Shown here piece by piece: positions 12,088 through 22,853 of a DNA stretch of 41,828 nucleotides. The DNA is from Perkinsus olseni (Eukaryota; Perkinsozoa; Perkinsida). The stretch is taken from assembly GCA_013115125.1 (NCBI GenBank), contig JABANN010000295.1:1-41828 (forward strand), written 5' to 3'. Made by a program: the position numbers and the translations under genes. Below the pieces are notes generated by a model. The model searched no databases and was not told the DNA's origin. It saw only the letters and a list, made by a program, of their open reading frames with translations. Positions within the stretch are counted from its first letter, which is position 1. Each line of letters starts with the position of its first letter.

Positions 12088-15031
12088 ATGAATGACGGGA
12101 ATCTTACCCTTTCCACTACTGGCCCCTCGGTTGTCTACGCTTGGGGTTCAACGTCGTTCGGGAGGCTCGGCACTGGTTCACTTTCCGGTGTAGCGAGAAG
12201 GCCAAGACGGGTTGTAGGAGCGGCTGATGAGAAAGGTGACTGTTTACTGTACCCGAGAACTACGGCGAGGAGTCCTTACAGTTCCTATTAGTCACGTCTC
12301 CTGTGCGGCGCATCAGACATTCTTGGTGCTATCGTCTGGCGATTGCCTGGCTAGCGGTGATAACCCCCACGGTGCGTTTACGGCAATAGCCGCTCGAAAG
12401 GTTCGAACGTCACTGGATGCCTGGGTGGTGACGGCACCACTGTTGAGGAGGGTGAGGAGGCAGCGGTCATGTGGCCGGTCCCGAGACAGATCTCATCGAT
12501 CCCTGTGGACTGGAAAGTCAAACAGGTGCGCGCCTTGTGGTGCTGGACAGTGTTTGCCAAGGTGGTTGCAGGTCTGCTGCGGTTCTGAGCTCAGTATAGG
12601 TGCTCACACTGTCCTCCTCACGGCTAGCGGCAAAGTCTTTACCTTCGGATGTGCTAAGTGGGTGTCGTTGGCGAGGGCCCCCTTGGCCCCTTCTTCTTCT
12701 GTCATCAGGCTGTGCGGGATCGGTCCCACTGACGAGGAAGTTATTCATACGCCGGCCTTGGTCACGAGGTTCATCACTCCTTGGCGAGTGGCAGAGGGGA
12801 GAAGTGAGGACGAGGAGCTCCACTCGGCCGATGCCATTGCGTCAGGCTCGGTGCGCATAGTGACCTGTTCGGCCGGCGGGGCGTGCACGGCCGTAATCTC
12901 CTCTGAAGGAGCGGTCTTCACCTTCGGTGCGCTGACCTCGGGCAGGCTCGGGTCAGTGCACCTGCGATGGAGCCGAATGCACGAGTCCTTATCCGCAGAT
13001 ACAGACGCCCCCACAGTGGGGGTAACTATCAGCTCCGCCCCAAGGGCGTGCGGCTCGAGTCCCCAGCCGAGAGCGTTGCCTGCGGGGCGGCCCACATGCT
13101 GTGCGTGTGTGCGAGTGGGAAGCTCTGGGGTTGGGGTGACAACTCGGCGGGCCAGCTCGGACAGGGCCATCTCCTGGATGAGTACGCGCCCGTGCGGATC
13201 CACCACACGTCTCACGGCTCGGCGTGGAGCACCGCCGTCGGTGCCTGCGGGAGCAGCTCGCTGGCGATAGACCGCGTTGGCCGACTTTACGTCTGGGGCC
13301 AGATGATGATCTACCTGGGAGGCTCCAGCGCTACCGAAAGGTTCTCGACTGTTGCCTGTACGTTTGGAATTAGGAAGATACTCTTCCCCTGGGCTTGGCC
13401 ACGGCAGATCAGGGGCGTCGAAGGTTCGGGGACTCGTGTGTGTACGGCTAAGTGCATGAAAGAGGCTGTGGTCTTCACCACGAGCGACGATGTCGTTTAT
13501 GAGTGGAAGCCGGATGGGCGAGCTCAACTCCGGTCTGAGCGCGTCATGGATGTGACCGCCACTGATGACGATGAATCTTCGAGCGACGAAGGAAATCCTT
13601 CCCGAGGAGAAGGTGTCTCGAGCGCTATAGGGAAAACACGCACGCCACGTCAAGTCCAATTCCCTCTTGCGCAGAATCTCGTGATAGCTTGTGGTCCTGA
13701 GCACACCGTCGTGGTGGGGCGCCTGGGCCATCGTGCTCTAGTAGAGTGCGGCAAATGCTTGATGGAAGGTCGGCAGCTCCCCTACGCTGACTCCTCGCTG
13801 GCTGGGATACCCGTTCACACGGCAGTGCTCCGGCACCGCCTCTCGGCTGGGGCCTTCTTAGGGGTCATCCAACCACAGCTTGAGAAGATCAGTCATGAAG
13901 ATGATGTTCTATTGAACCTCGTTGAGGACTTCCGAGCCGGCGCATCGGGAGAGGGGTCAGCGACAGGTGATCAGAGCCGAAGCACTACAGCAGGGTCCGT
14001 GCCATCCAGCAGAGTTGAGAGCCTTATAGACTCGGTACTGGACGACGAGAGTGACGCAGAGAACCTCGGTCAGATCCCAACCCCGTAGGTCCTCGAGATC
14101 TTGCCTCTCAGACCACTTCCCCGAGATCCCGAACACGCTGAGGCTGTCCGCCCTACCTCACTCGGTGGTGGTCGCCTTCGTTTACTTCCTCTACACTGAC
14201 ACTCTCCCGGCCATTGGAACAGAGAGCGATGCCAGATCTCGAGCCACGCTTTTAGAACATATTGCAAGGTGAAGCACAGCTGGGAAGATTCCGTCTTCCC
14301 TGCAGTAGTTCATCGTGTAGCGATTATTTTATCTGGTCAGATGCTTGGGCCTCCCGAGACTTCTGGCCCTAGTGGACGGTGATGATGACATAGGTTACTC
14401 TACCCTCCCGAAAGTGCTCGCTGAGATGTTCAACCACCCCTGGCCAGAATACTTGGACGCCGATCTTTCCTGCGCGCCCGCTGCCATCGGTCAGTCGTCA
14501 ACGACCCGTTTGAAGGCTCACATGTTTATTCTGGCCGCTCACGGACTGTCGCCCGCCCAGTTCGAGACCATTCCCGTCGATTTCGCCCGTGCTATACTCT
14601 GCTACGTGTACACGGAACGTCTCCCCTCCAACCTAGGGTTCCCCACCCGTCATTGGGTAGCGTTCGCCGAGACTGTATCAGCCTTGGGATTGTACTCCCT
14701 CGCGGCAGCGGCCTCTGACAGAGTGATGAGCAAGCTGTCCGAGGCCACTTGGGCGACGCTCGCTATCGAGACTGAGGGGTCCCGAGCTTGTAGGCTGGTC
14801 CATCTCGCGTCGCTAGGATGCGGCGTGACGGAGGCTGTGATGCACGTTCGGAGGCGAATGACTGATCTGGGCTGGTTCACCGAGCCCGAGGACGTGAGTG
14901 ACGTCGAACCTCGTGTTGAGAAGCTGCTCGGGTCCTGGTCGGCCGTCGACGAGCAGCTTGGTTTCTTGCGGAAGAGACGCCCTGGACTTTATAACGAGCT
15001 GGGAGACAGTGTGAGCGGCACTACGGAATGA
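12088..15031 (+). CDS. RCC1-repeat protein with BTB-like C-terminal modules
   Basis: RCC1 repeats form a beta-propeller used in Ran regulation or as a general protein scaffold; BTB folds mediate dimerisation or cullin-3 binding. Eight exons join in phase (12088-12235, 12282-12356, 12401-12525, 12572-12657, 12709-12951, 12999-14068, 14112-14268, 14341-15031) into 864 residues. The N-terminal half shows the repeat signature several times: VYAWGSTSFGRLGTG, CLASGSNVTGCLGGDG, KVFTFGCAKLCGIGPTDE, AVFTFGALTSGRLGY, KLWGWGDNSAGQLGQG and RLYVWGQM. An acidic, Ser-rich linker follows. The C-terminal half has two BTB-like stretches, one with VAFVYFLYTDTLP (exon 7) and one with FARAILCYVYTERLP (exon 8), each with the helix pattern that ends a BTB core. 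Cullin-adaptor function is possible but is an inference. Stop is TGA at 15029-15031. Confidence 0.85.
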
Positions 15032-15127
15032 ATCGTCGTGCTCATGATGTGGTCTTTATAAAGGTCTCGCGTGATGTGAAGCAAGCCGTCCAAGCAGAGT
15101 TGGTCGTCATGCAGCACGTTTCACACT

Positions 15128-15551
15128 ATGACAAGCTCAGCCAAGGGGGTGACAACGGTGAGCTTCAGGATGCACACTCATCACCACTTTACGCTACGGC
15201 ACTCGCTGTGTCATCGATCAGCTGCAACGGCGTCAACTGGGCCCGAGCTCCGTGCCTCAATTACTCGCTGCTTTCTGGAACTTCTAGCGCTATTATCGAT
15301 CACCGGAGCTATCGTTTCCATGGTGAGTATTGCTCCTGCTGCCAATCTCTCTCGCGGATTTCTTCATACGCCTGTAGATTCAGTACGCAACGTCTCCGGA
15401 GGCTCCAGTTTGGGCGAGGAGGATATCAGATTGGCTGTTGAACTATGAGACTTTGGTCTTGTATTCTGGCGGTCCAACTCTGAAGATGGTGGTCAACATC
15501 TCCGTAGCAGCAGTGACTGTCATATACATGTTCAATCGGCTTTCCACTTGA
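15128..15551 (+). CDS. Small two-helix membrane protein, unknown
   Basis: Two exons (15128-15322 and 15378-15551) join in phase at ATG|ATT across a 55-nt GTGAGT...TGTAG intron and give about 122 residues. The first hydrophobic segment is FLELLALLSITGAIVSM, ending at the splice; after a soluble loop with ATSPEAPVWARRISDWLLN comes a second, MVVNISVAAVTVIYMF, just before the stop. The N-terminus is rich in Ser, His and Arg with no acid, as in mitochondrial presequences, so an organelle inner-membrane protein is possible. I do not recognise the family. The upstream start is less certain than exon 2, which is supported by the clean splice. It begins 96 bp after the RCC1 gene stop. Confidence 0.55.
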
Positions 15552-15580
15552 TGATCTTAGCGTGCTATTGAGTTGTTACT

Positions 15581-15665
15581 TTGGGAGAGCGCGATGTCCT
15601 CTCCTCTGAGGCGGCGCGCGGGAAGGTCCCCGGTTCGAATCCCGGTATGGAGCGTTCTCCTGTAA
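15581..15665 (+). pseudogene. tRNA-like pol III promoter remnant
   Basis: A perfect B box, GGTTCGAATCC (15632-15642), lies about 50 nt after an A-box-like TTGGGAGAGCG (15581-15591), and a T-run follows at 15666-15670. The acceptor stem does not pair and the T stem has a C-C mismatch, so this does not fold as a functional tRNA. A tRNA relic or a short tRNA-derived transcript is the likeliest explanation. Confidence 0.45.
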
Positions 15666-16146
15666 TTTTTCATCCCATTTTTCCTTGACACTTGTCGATT
15701 TGGTGGTTGGTCCTCATCCTGCAACACTGCAGCGTATCCAACCTCAACGCACGTAGCAACCCGACCTCTCCGAACTCTCATTGCATCGAATTTGTGGTAT
15801 CAGCAGAGAACCTGACGGAATCATAGTGTAAAACCCGAAAAACCTTGCAACGCCATTCACCTTTCGTGCCGAGATGTTAGGAAATTATTCCTACTTTTTC
15901 TCATTTTCAAAAAAGCATCAGCGATGCCCGTTCATTGCATGCCGCCGCAGTGAGGTTCGCGTTCCTCTGCGGTCACCAGGAAGGGCGAAATGCGCGTGAC
16001 GGAATGTCGAAGTGCATTGACGTATGTGGACAGGCTGTGTTCCACTTTGGCACCTTCACGCCGATGGGATCGGGTCAAAGGAACGGCTTGTTTAACTTCA
16101 GTTGGTACAATACTGAGTTGGTCCGGCCTCATCCTTAGAGGCCACC
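15666..16146. other. Spacer before the EPC-like gene
   Basis: AT-rich blocks (for example around 15880-15915) and T-runs are present, as expected of a promoter or pol III terminator region. No gene is visible. Confidence 0.35.
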
Positions 16147-19100
16147 ATGCTTCCTGGGCATCGTGAGCTTCGAACTCGTCAATGTGAGCCGACGAAGCTC
16201 TTATGTGTGATAAACTCGGAGAAGGACTTGCGCGAGGTGGAGGTAGTACACGATGGGCAAGGTCTGCGAGTCGTTTTTTGTGCTTTATTTAAGCTTATTC
16301 GCACCAACAACCACTCTCTTTCGCCTGGGAGTTGAACACTGTAGGGCCCGTGATCGGGAAGTCAGCTCGTGGATGAGGTCGCCTCGTGCTTTTGTATTGC
16401 TAAGAACGATGAGATACATGGTCGTGGTGAAGACCTCCAACGGCTTCACAAAGAAATAAAACCTTACGAAACTCACTTAATAAACCTTAACGCTAACGAA
16501 ATTCCTGAGAGTGTTTGGTGAAAAGAGCATCTCTGTTCAGTCTGAAAGCGAGAAGAAAGTCTTTGCTGCGGCGGAGCTCATCGAAGCGGGCCTCCAGGAA
16601 CCTCCACCAATGATGTTTTACGAGCCCGGATCGGAGGAGCTGGCAGAGTTTCTGGGAACTCGGCCAGATGGGACGCCCTCGGATAATATCCCTGGTAGCA
16701 TTCATCGAGGAGGTGAAGGATCCCAGTGAATGAGAGGCTTCTGTAGACGAAGCAGCCGTGGCCGTGTCATCCGTTCGAGCATCGTGTTCTTGACCCGTTC
16801 GACTTTCACTCTAGCATTAATAAAAAAGAGGCTGCACCGTTTTAGGTAAACGGCACCACTCGAACGAGCGGCAGATAATAACGCCTCATTCGGCTGTCGA
16901 GGAGATCGATCTCTCATCGTGGGGAATAAACCAGAGGCCGAGGGCACTGCTCATAGGGTGAGCGCTGATTTGCGGTGGATACTCGAAGGCCTCGCAGCTG
17001 CGAAGGGGGAAGGCTATTGTGCTTGAATGCTGGCGTAATTGCAGGAGTCAATGGGGCACAGCAACTTCAGTTGAAGAGCGGTGCCGACGGCAACCGAGGT
17101 GGCTGAACCAGGAAGTTGGATCAGCGTAATACTGGTTATTATGCATGACCTGCTATGTGAAATTGTCGATGGACCCCGGTGGACTACAGTTGAGCGTTAC
17201 GTCTTTGAATCAGCGTTCCTGCGCTCTAGCAAGTTGTTGGCTCTCTCAGGGAGGTGATCGACGAGGCCGGCCTCGATGAGCTTGATATCCGAGGTGAGGC
17301 AAAGGTCGCATGGCCTAGTACAGCGCGTCCGAATGCTGCATGCTGGGGACCGAGCTAACAGTTCTAGCATTTGAGCTTCGCTTCGCTAAGATTGGTCACA
17401 CCCCTCAGCACCGTTCTTGCACTACGACGCTACACAGGAGGATTTGGACTTCGTGGATACTTGGAACGCCTCCAAGGAGCCTCCTATCACTATTGATGAG
17501 CTCCTCATTGCTTTCGATACCTGGGAGAAGAAAACGTTAGACGTGAGGGAACTTGATCGGTTTTTCTATGAGCCACTGACTTTGTCAGGCTCCCCCTGTA
17601 GACCAGACAACAGCGATGCAGTGTCTGGAGAGCCGAGTGATTGGGACTGATTCTGATTTACCAGCACCTAAGGTGCTAAATGAACTCTATCAACGCTGGA
17701 AAGAGGTAGTACGAGCGTGGTAGGGGAAGGTCAGCGCCACCGAGTATATCCAGGCCCGAGTTAATAACGAGGGGAAGCCTCTCTTACGCCAGCTCTGGGC
17801 TGTTGGACAGAAGCATACCGACCCGCCTCCGCCATCCCGTGGCCATCGTAAGTGGGGACCTTCGATACTTGTGCATGAGTCCCGTGGTGCCTAAAGGTTG
17901 CGCTGGTCTTATACTTTTGGTGCTGAGTAGGTGCTATGTGGATCATACAGAACCGTATAGCAACGGGGTCAGGAGGCAGCTCAGCGCAGAAGATGAAGCT
18001 GCGCAGACCGAGGAGAAACACACGAGAGCTCATGACCAAAGTAGGGTCGCTGGAGCCGTGTCCGCCGTCGTACCTCGATGTGTCCTCAGCTCGATCTGGT
18101 GATGGACGATTGGAATAAGATGCGGCGCCTCATCAGCCTCGTGAGCGAACGCGAGGAGCTCAGGCGATGGTTGAGCGAAGTTAGTGTCTCAGCGCAGAGG
18201 ACCGTTCGAGAAGGACGCGGGGTAAGTCTCTTCAGGCAAGCCCAATTCCTAATAGTACCTCCCTCTCGGTTCGTTGTGGGAAGCCACTTCCCTGTCAGGG
18301 GAGCACCAGAGGAGAAGACTGGGGCTTGTTGCGGAATCAAATACGAGGGTAGTGCGGAGATGTTTTCGGAACCTCAACTGTGTATTTGCTACACGCCCGA
18401 AACGCCTCTTCGATTGACGTCACCTACGGCACTTAAGCGCAAACCACGATACGTTTACGTAGAGACTATTTCTGTTTTCTCGACTGTGTCGCCTTTGATG
18501 AAGGTACTATGCAACACATGAGCTGGAGAGGCAAGTTCAGGCGAGAACTGAACACCTCGACGCTATGGAGTTGCTCCATGGGCGTAAACGGAAGTCAGCG
18601 GCCATCACCTCAGACACTTCAGTGGGTTCGCGGGCCGGTTTTTCATTCCTGTGCTTCAGCGCAGCTCAGCGAGGATCATTGCAACTTTGCGTTCTGTGTC
18701 CAGGAGAGCGAGATGTCGACAACGGAGTCCCCGCCGGCAACTTCCGGCGCCCCAAGCTCCAAGAAACCGGCCACGCAGGAGCGACTACCATCGCCCGAGC
18801 TCAATCCTAACGTGGACTACATCATAAAGATACGTCGTCGGATAGGCCGGGACAGGCGGGAATACTTGGATAGGTAACCTCGTCTGTTGGGGCTCTCTGG
18901 CAGGAATCTCCTATGGGAAGGAAGTCGTTCGTAGCACCTGCACTTCGCTGGGTATCAGACGTATTAAGGCTTACCCGGTTGTTGATGATGGTGAATATCT
19001 TCATCTGAGGTTTCCTCATTTTTTCAGGGCTATTATCCCGCGGGAACTCGCTCAGGCGACGGAACAGAGTGATGGGCCGGTCATAGTGGACCCGATATCG

Positions 19101-19994
19101 GGAATGTGAGCTGCCTCAATCAAGCTGTCTTCAACTGCTTCGCACCTTGCTGCGTTGGGTGTTAGGCCCTACGATCCCGATCCGTCGGTGCCCGGGTACA
19201 CACCCCCACCATGGTTTGGTCCAGGGGTCGGGGCTCCAGGTATGACCGTCTGTCCTCCAGGGGCCCTCGGCTTGTCTCCGTCTTGTGCTTCTGGAGATTT
19301 GCAGCGTGTTGTTGACTACTATCGAGAAATTGATAGGTGAGGAGTCACTCTGGAGGTGGGCTGGACTACTTTAATTGTTTTCGCAGGCCGGAGTTGTCCG
19401 GGCTTGGCAACGCTGAGATGAATACTTCGGCGATCGCTTACGATTACCTTGATCGCCTTTACGAGGTCACCAAGTTGAACCATGAGACTGTTTGTGGTGG
19501 CAATCTGGGTACCCATACGATCGACCTGCGGATGCGCAACACCAGGTGAGCCCCGTCAGGGTTCGTCATTGCTACTCCCGTAGCGTACAAGCTGTACCAC
19601 GTCGCATTGACCTTGTGACTATTATTTCTCTCCGCGATGTCGAATCGACATTGTCGATGGAGTGCAGTTCCGCGGAACTATGTGTGTCCAGTCACAAATT
19701 ATTCATTTCAGTAATTACCTTAGCGGAGGGCATCGGACGCAAGAGCTGCTGGCCGAGGAGTGCGAGCGGATACACCAGTGGATATCCGATGCTTGGCGTA
19801 TGTCCCGTGTACTGAAGGAGAAGGCGCGGACAGGAGAGCCTCTCGGCTGGTCTGGTCGATCACAGAACACAGCAGCGCCGCCGCCGCAACAGCCTCATCT
19901 AGCTCATCCGCAAACCGCTAAGATACGGCAGCAACGCCTCACCATACCGCAACAGCAGCAACTGTTACAAGTGCAGAGGCAGCGGCTTCTCTAG
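16147..19994 (+). CDS. Enhancer-of-Polycomb-like chromatin protein (EPL1/EPC)
   Basis: EPL1/EPC is the scaffold of the NuA4/Tip60 histone acetyltransferase core (Piccolo). Blocks in EPC order are: an N-terminal SEKDLREVEVVHDG (16.22-16.26 kb); FGEKSISVQSESEKKVF with MMFYEPGSEE (16.51-16.69 kb), like the YGEK...IPVPE block; LHYDATQEDLDFVDTWN (17.42-17.47 kb), matching the DYDLDSEDE...FV segment; LNELYQRWKE (17.68-17.71 kb); KPLLRQLW (17.77-17.80 kb); the basic KMKLRRPRRNTREL (17.98-18.03 kb); and MRRLISLVSEREELRRW (18.12-18.17 kb). Downstream exons carry a coil (HELERQVQARTEHLDAMEL), a Pro-rich region (PSVPGYTPPPWFGPG), helices, and a Gln-rich tail ending at the TAG at 19992-19994. Exons between 16.7 and 17.4 kb are not resolved. 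The start at 16147 is likely but not proven. The name rests on the N-terminal third. Confidence 0.68.
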
Positions 19995-20270
19995 CGAAGC
20001 TTTATTCACGAACATCGAACCTTCACCGCGTACATTAGTGTTCATCGTCATCGTGTACTTTTTGATTGCAACATTGAAGCTACCACCGTTGGTTTGCGGG
20101 TGTTGGGTATAATAGTGTTAATTTGGCCTTCTCTGAGGCGGCGAGAGATATCGGGAAGTATCGGAGGCTCGTGACTCAGGCTCGTCCGCCTGTTATAATG
20201 TATGATTCACTACACCCTTTGCCATGACGCAGCGCATGCTCGGGCCTCGAGTGATCTCCTCGGAGGTGAG

Positions 20271-20740
20271 CAGAAACTCTGTCGGATTCCGGGCTGGGCA
20301 CTACTGATTTCACTGGAAATCCAGACCACGCTACGCTTCTTCGCGACTCTCCCTACCGTGGTTGGTGGACGGGACCAGAACTCGGCTTTATCATGCAACG
20401 CTACAGCTCAAGGGACTGGGAGCAGGGGCTATGGTATCTCAGGTGCCTTCGCCGCGATACCAGAGAAAGCGCTGCAAAGCTCCTTCTGCCAAGGTGGGGA
20501 CCCCAACTGGCAGGTGTTGCTGCGAAAATCTCTATGATGATCGCTTCAGGGCATGAGGGGCATTATCCGTTATTCGGCAGCTGGCCGAAGATGACGGCGT
20601 GCTTTACTCTTGCAGGCCTGGCCGGGGGAGCCGTAGCGTGCTGTTGCATGAGGAGAAGCTCAAGGGACAGCGGCGTCCAGGTCGGTAGGCCCCGCCACGT
20701 CCTCGCAGTCCGTCCGGGAACTCGTCTAGACTCTCTGTGA
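20271..20740 (+). CDS. Hypothetical protein with Trp-rich core and one membrane helix
   Basis: One frame is open from 20271 to the TGA at 20738-20740. It reads through DSPYRGWWTGPELGFIMQRY, a helix SSRDWEQGLWYLRCLRRDTR, and a hydrophobic segment MTACFTLAGLAGGAVACC followed by a basic tail. A first short exon probably lies upstream: a methionine-led, Arg-containing stretch starts at 20224 (MTQRMLGPRVISSE), but the splice phase could not be made to close, so only the main block is given. I do not recognise the family. The basic N-terminus and C-terminal membrane helix would suit a small organelle-membrane protein, but this is speculation. Confidence 0.4.
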
Positions 20741-21080
20741 GAGTGAGCGCCAGGCATGCTTCGCTTCCCCGCAATGGCGGCCGAGGTGCAAACTTGGCAG
20801 TTGACTCAATTCCGCAGAGGATGTTGTTGGAGTTGTCGCCTCACTTGAGTTCTCGGCGAGCACTGCCCGCTCATAACCAGGGCCACGTGTATTAGACTCG
20901 TAGCTATTGAGCAGCTCAGTCGGTCCCCTCGTTATTTTTGGTCTCATTGGAAGGTAAGTGAACATCTACAGTTTCTCGCGGCAGACCAAGGAATGGGGGC
21001 TCAGCTGCTACCTCCAGTGGAGTCCCATGAAACGGGCTCAGGCTACAGGGTGAGAGCATTTGCCATTTGCTACAGATGAT
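20741..21080 (+). other. Possible extra coding block with similar Trp-rich pattern
   Basis: Around 20.91-20.95 kb one frame reads LSRSPRYFWSHWK just before a GTAAGT donor-like site, and around 20.97-21.05 kb another reads FSRQTKEWGLSCYLQWSPM before a GTGAGA donor-like site. Both resemble the SPYRGWW and RDWEQGLWYL parts of the preceding gene. No start, stop or closed splice phase was found, so this may be a diverged duplicate or chance. Confidence 0.25.
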
Positions 21081-21924
21081 ATGAGCATGTACCCCCCTTC
21101 ATTCCAGGTGATTCGCAACCGGCGTCTAGGTAGACAGGCAGAGGATCCGCGATAGAGGTATCTTCCACTCTCGATGCAACTGCAGGGATCCGAGCTATGC
21201 TAGCCGCGAATAAAATATTGAATCATCCGTTGCGGACGCCCAACCGGTCTTGGTGTATGACAATGTAGCATGACGCGTGCCCGCTCCTTCGAAAGGGTGA
21301 GAATGTGGTGTTCTGCCATTCGAACCGGTTCATCCCGGGAAAGAACGGAGTTCGGTGCGCCCGGTAGGAATGCGGTACAGTGTTGCCATGTGGTTCAGTG
21401 AGTTCTCATTGTCTAAGCACTCATCTGGGACGACATTCGCCGAGTAGGGCATCAGTGATTTTGATGTAACAGAAACTTTCGAGGCCCGACGCCCCGAGAA
21501 AAGCAACGGGAGCTCCCCAATCGTTCGGGCTCTTGGATGTGGAGGCCAGCTGATGAGCGAGGACCCCTTATCGCTTTGGTATCGCTGTGAAGTAGTACCG
21601 CATCCGCCCACGGGCCGCAACCAGCAGCTGAAAGATTCGGTAGATGAATGGGAATTTCCCAGGGCGCCTTTTTCGCAGAGGCCTAGGACGCGATCTGCCT
21701 CCCTGTAAGCCCCGCTCTCAATATGATACTTGGCGAATGAACAGGGTAGCTGATGCGGTCGATAATCTCGATACCTAACCCATATAGCTTTTCCATGGGC
21801 CTCCAAATTCTTTACTCGCAGTTTTTCACTCATTCTTCGATCCGTCATTTTGAGGTGAGCAGTCGAGGAGAGGGTTAGCGCTAGGCTTAGATGCGCCGGA
21901 GCGTCTCGTGTGTTTCAGTAACCA

Positions 21925-21959
21925 TCCACCCCCCCCCTCTCTCTCCCGTCCCCCCCCCA
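21925..21959. repeat. C/T-rich low-complexity tract
   Basis: Runs of nine cytosines either side of a CTCTCTCTC block. It is a simple-sequence tract, length-variable in most genomes, with no coding sense. Confidence 0.85.
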
Positions 21960-22095
21960 CCATTTCGCGCTTCAGTTGCACCTGGCTTGATTTCGTTTGT
22001 CGCTTGCTTTCTCCCCTTGAACGATGAGGTCGTTTAAACCTGAAATTGTTGTGACGACGATTATCTACACCTTCTCCGCCGCAAAGTATCATGAT

Positions 22096-22331
22096 CACAG
22101 TTACTATTAGGGGTGGCACCACACAGTAACATGGTCAGTCACTATTATAGGTGTCACCATTAACACATTAACATGGTGACAGTTACTCACACAGTGGCAT
22201 GGTGACAGTTACTATCAGACCTATCACCACATGGTGACACTTACTATTAGAGGTGTCACCACACAGTGGCCTGGTGACAGTGACTGTTGGACCTATCACC
22301 ACACAGTGGCATGGTGACAGTGACGGTTACG
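22096..22331. repeat. Degenerate ~40-nt tandem repeat with palindromic core
   Basis: Six to seven imperfect copies of a unit of about 40 nt (two adjacent copies are 40 nt each) begin with CAGTTACTATTAG or a variant and end in CATGGTGA. Each full copy carries GTCACC or ATCACC, then CACACAGTGGCAT, then GGTGAC, so the unit can fold on itself. Two sub-types alternate: those with GAGGTGTCACC and those with GACCTATCACC. Some copies are shortened (the third and fourth). Confidence 0.85.
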
Positions 22332-22758
22332 ACGCATCTTAATCCCTACACGGTAGCACGAGATGGCAGAGCGGTTATAAATCTATGTTCCTCTGAATGT
22401 GATGAAGCGGAGCATATACGGAGGAGCGGCATTTGCTCGTCCGTATAATTCCGGACACCGAGGGCCGAGTGACAATGAGTGTGCCGAGTAAACCAATTTC
22501 GAAACTAAGGATCAATCTTAGAGCTCATCTTAACACGTTGGAACTTGAAGTTCTTCCACGATATCAATGCTGACCCTCAGAATTGCTGGACTGAACACCC
22601 TCAGTATAATGAAAGCTTATCTCAAGACGAGAAATAGGAGGGGTTGAAGCCACGTACCAGCAGCGAGGCATCTCGGTTTCGCATGCGGAGGATGCAAGGC
22701 AATTTTTAAGTGTCGATGTGCGCACAGGTACTCCATAAGCTCAGTGTCGAAGGAGATT

Positions 22759-22853
22759 CTCAATGTGATTGAGACTCCACTTTCGCGGCTAGATTTTTCA
22801 CATTACTTAAAGTGCCTTTCATGTGATAATCACAAAAATCACATTGTGATTTT
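22759..22853. repeat. Cluster of TGTGATT palindromes
   Basis: Three palindromes lie within 95 nt: CTCAAT-GTG-ATTGAG (22759-22773), TGTGAT-A-ATCACA (22822-22834) and AAAATCACA-T-TGTGATTTT (22835-22853). The last two are adjacent. They share the TGTGATT word. Function unknown. Confidence 0.7.

Noticed and set aside
12745-13731. A 328-codon open frame on the minus strand.
   Set aside because: It is antisense to exons 5-6 of the RCC1 gene in GC-rich sequence and has no family motif; a shadow frame.
21330-21848. A 172-codon minus-strand frame with a short stretch (FAKYHIESGAYREAD) faintly like eIF3e.
   Set aside because: The resemblance covers about 15 residues, nothing before or after it fits eIF3e, and no splice partners were found. 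Probably chance.
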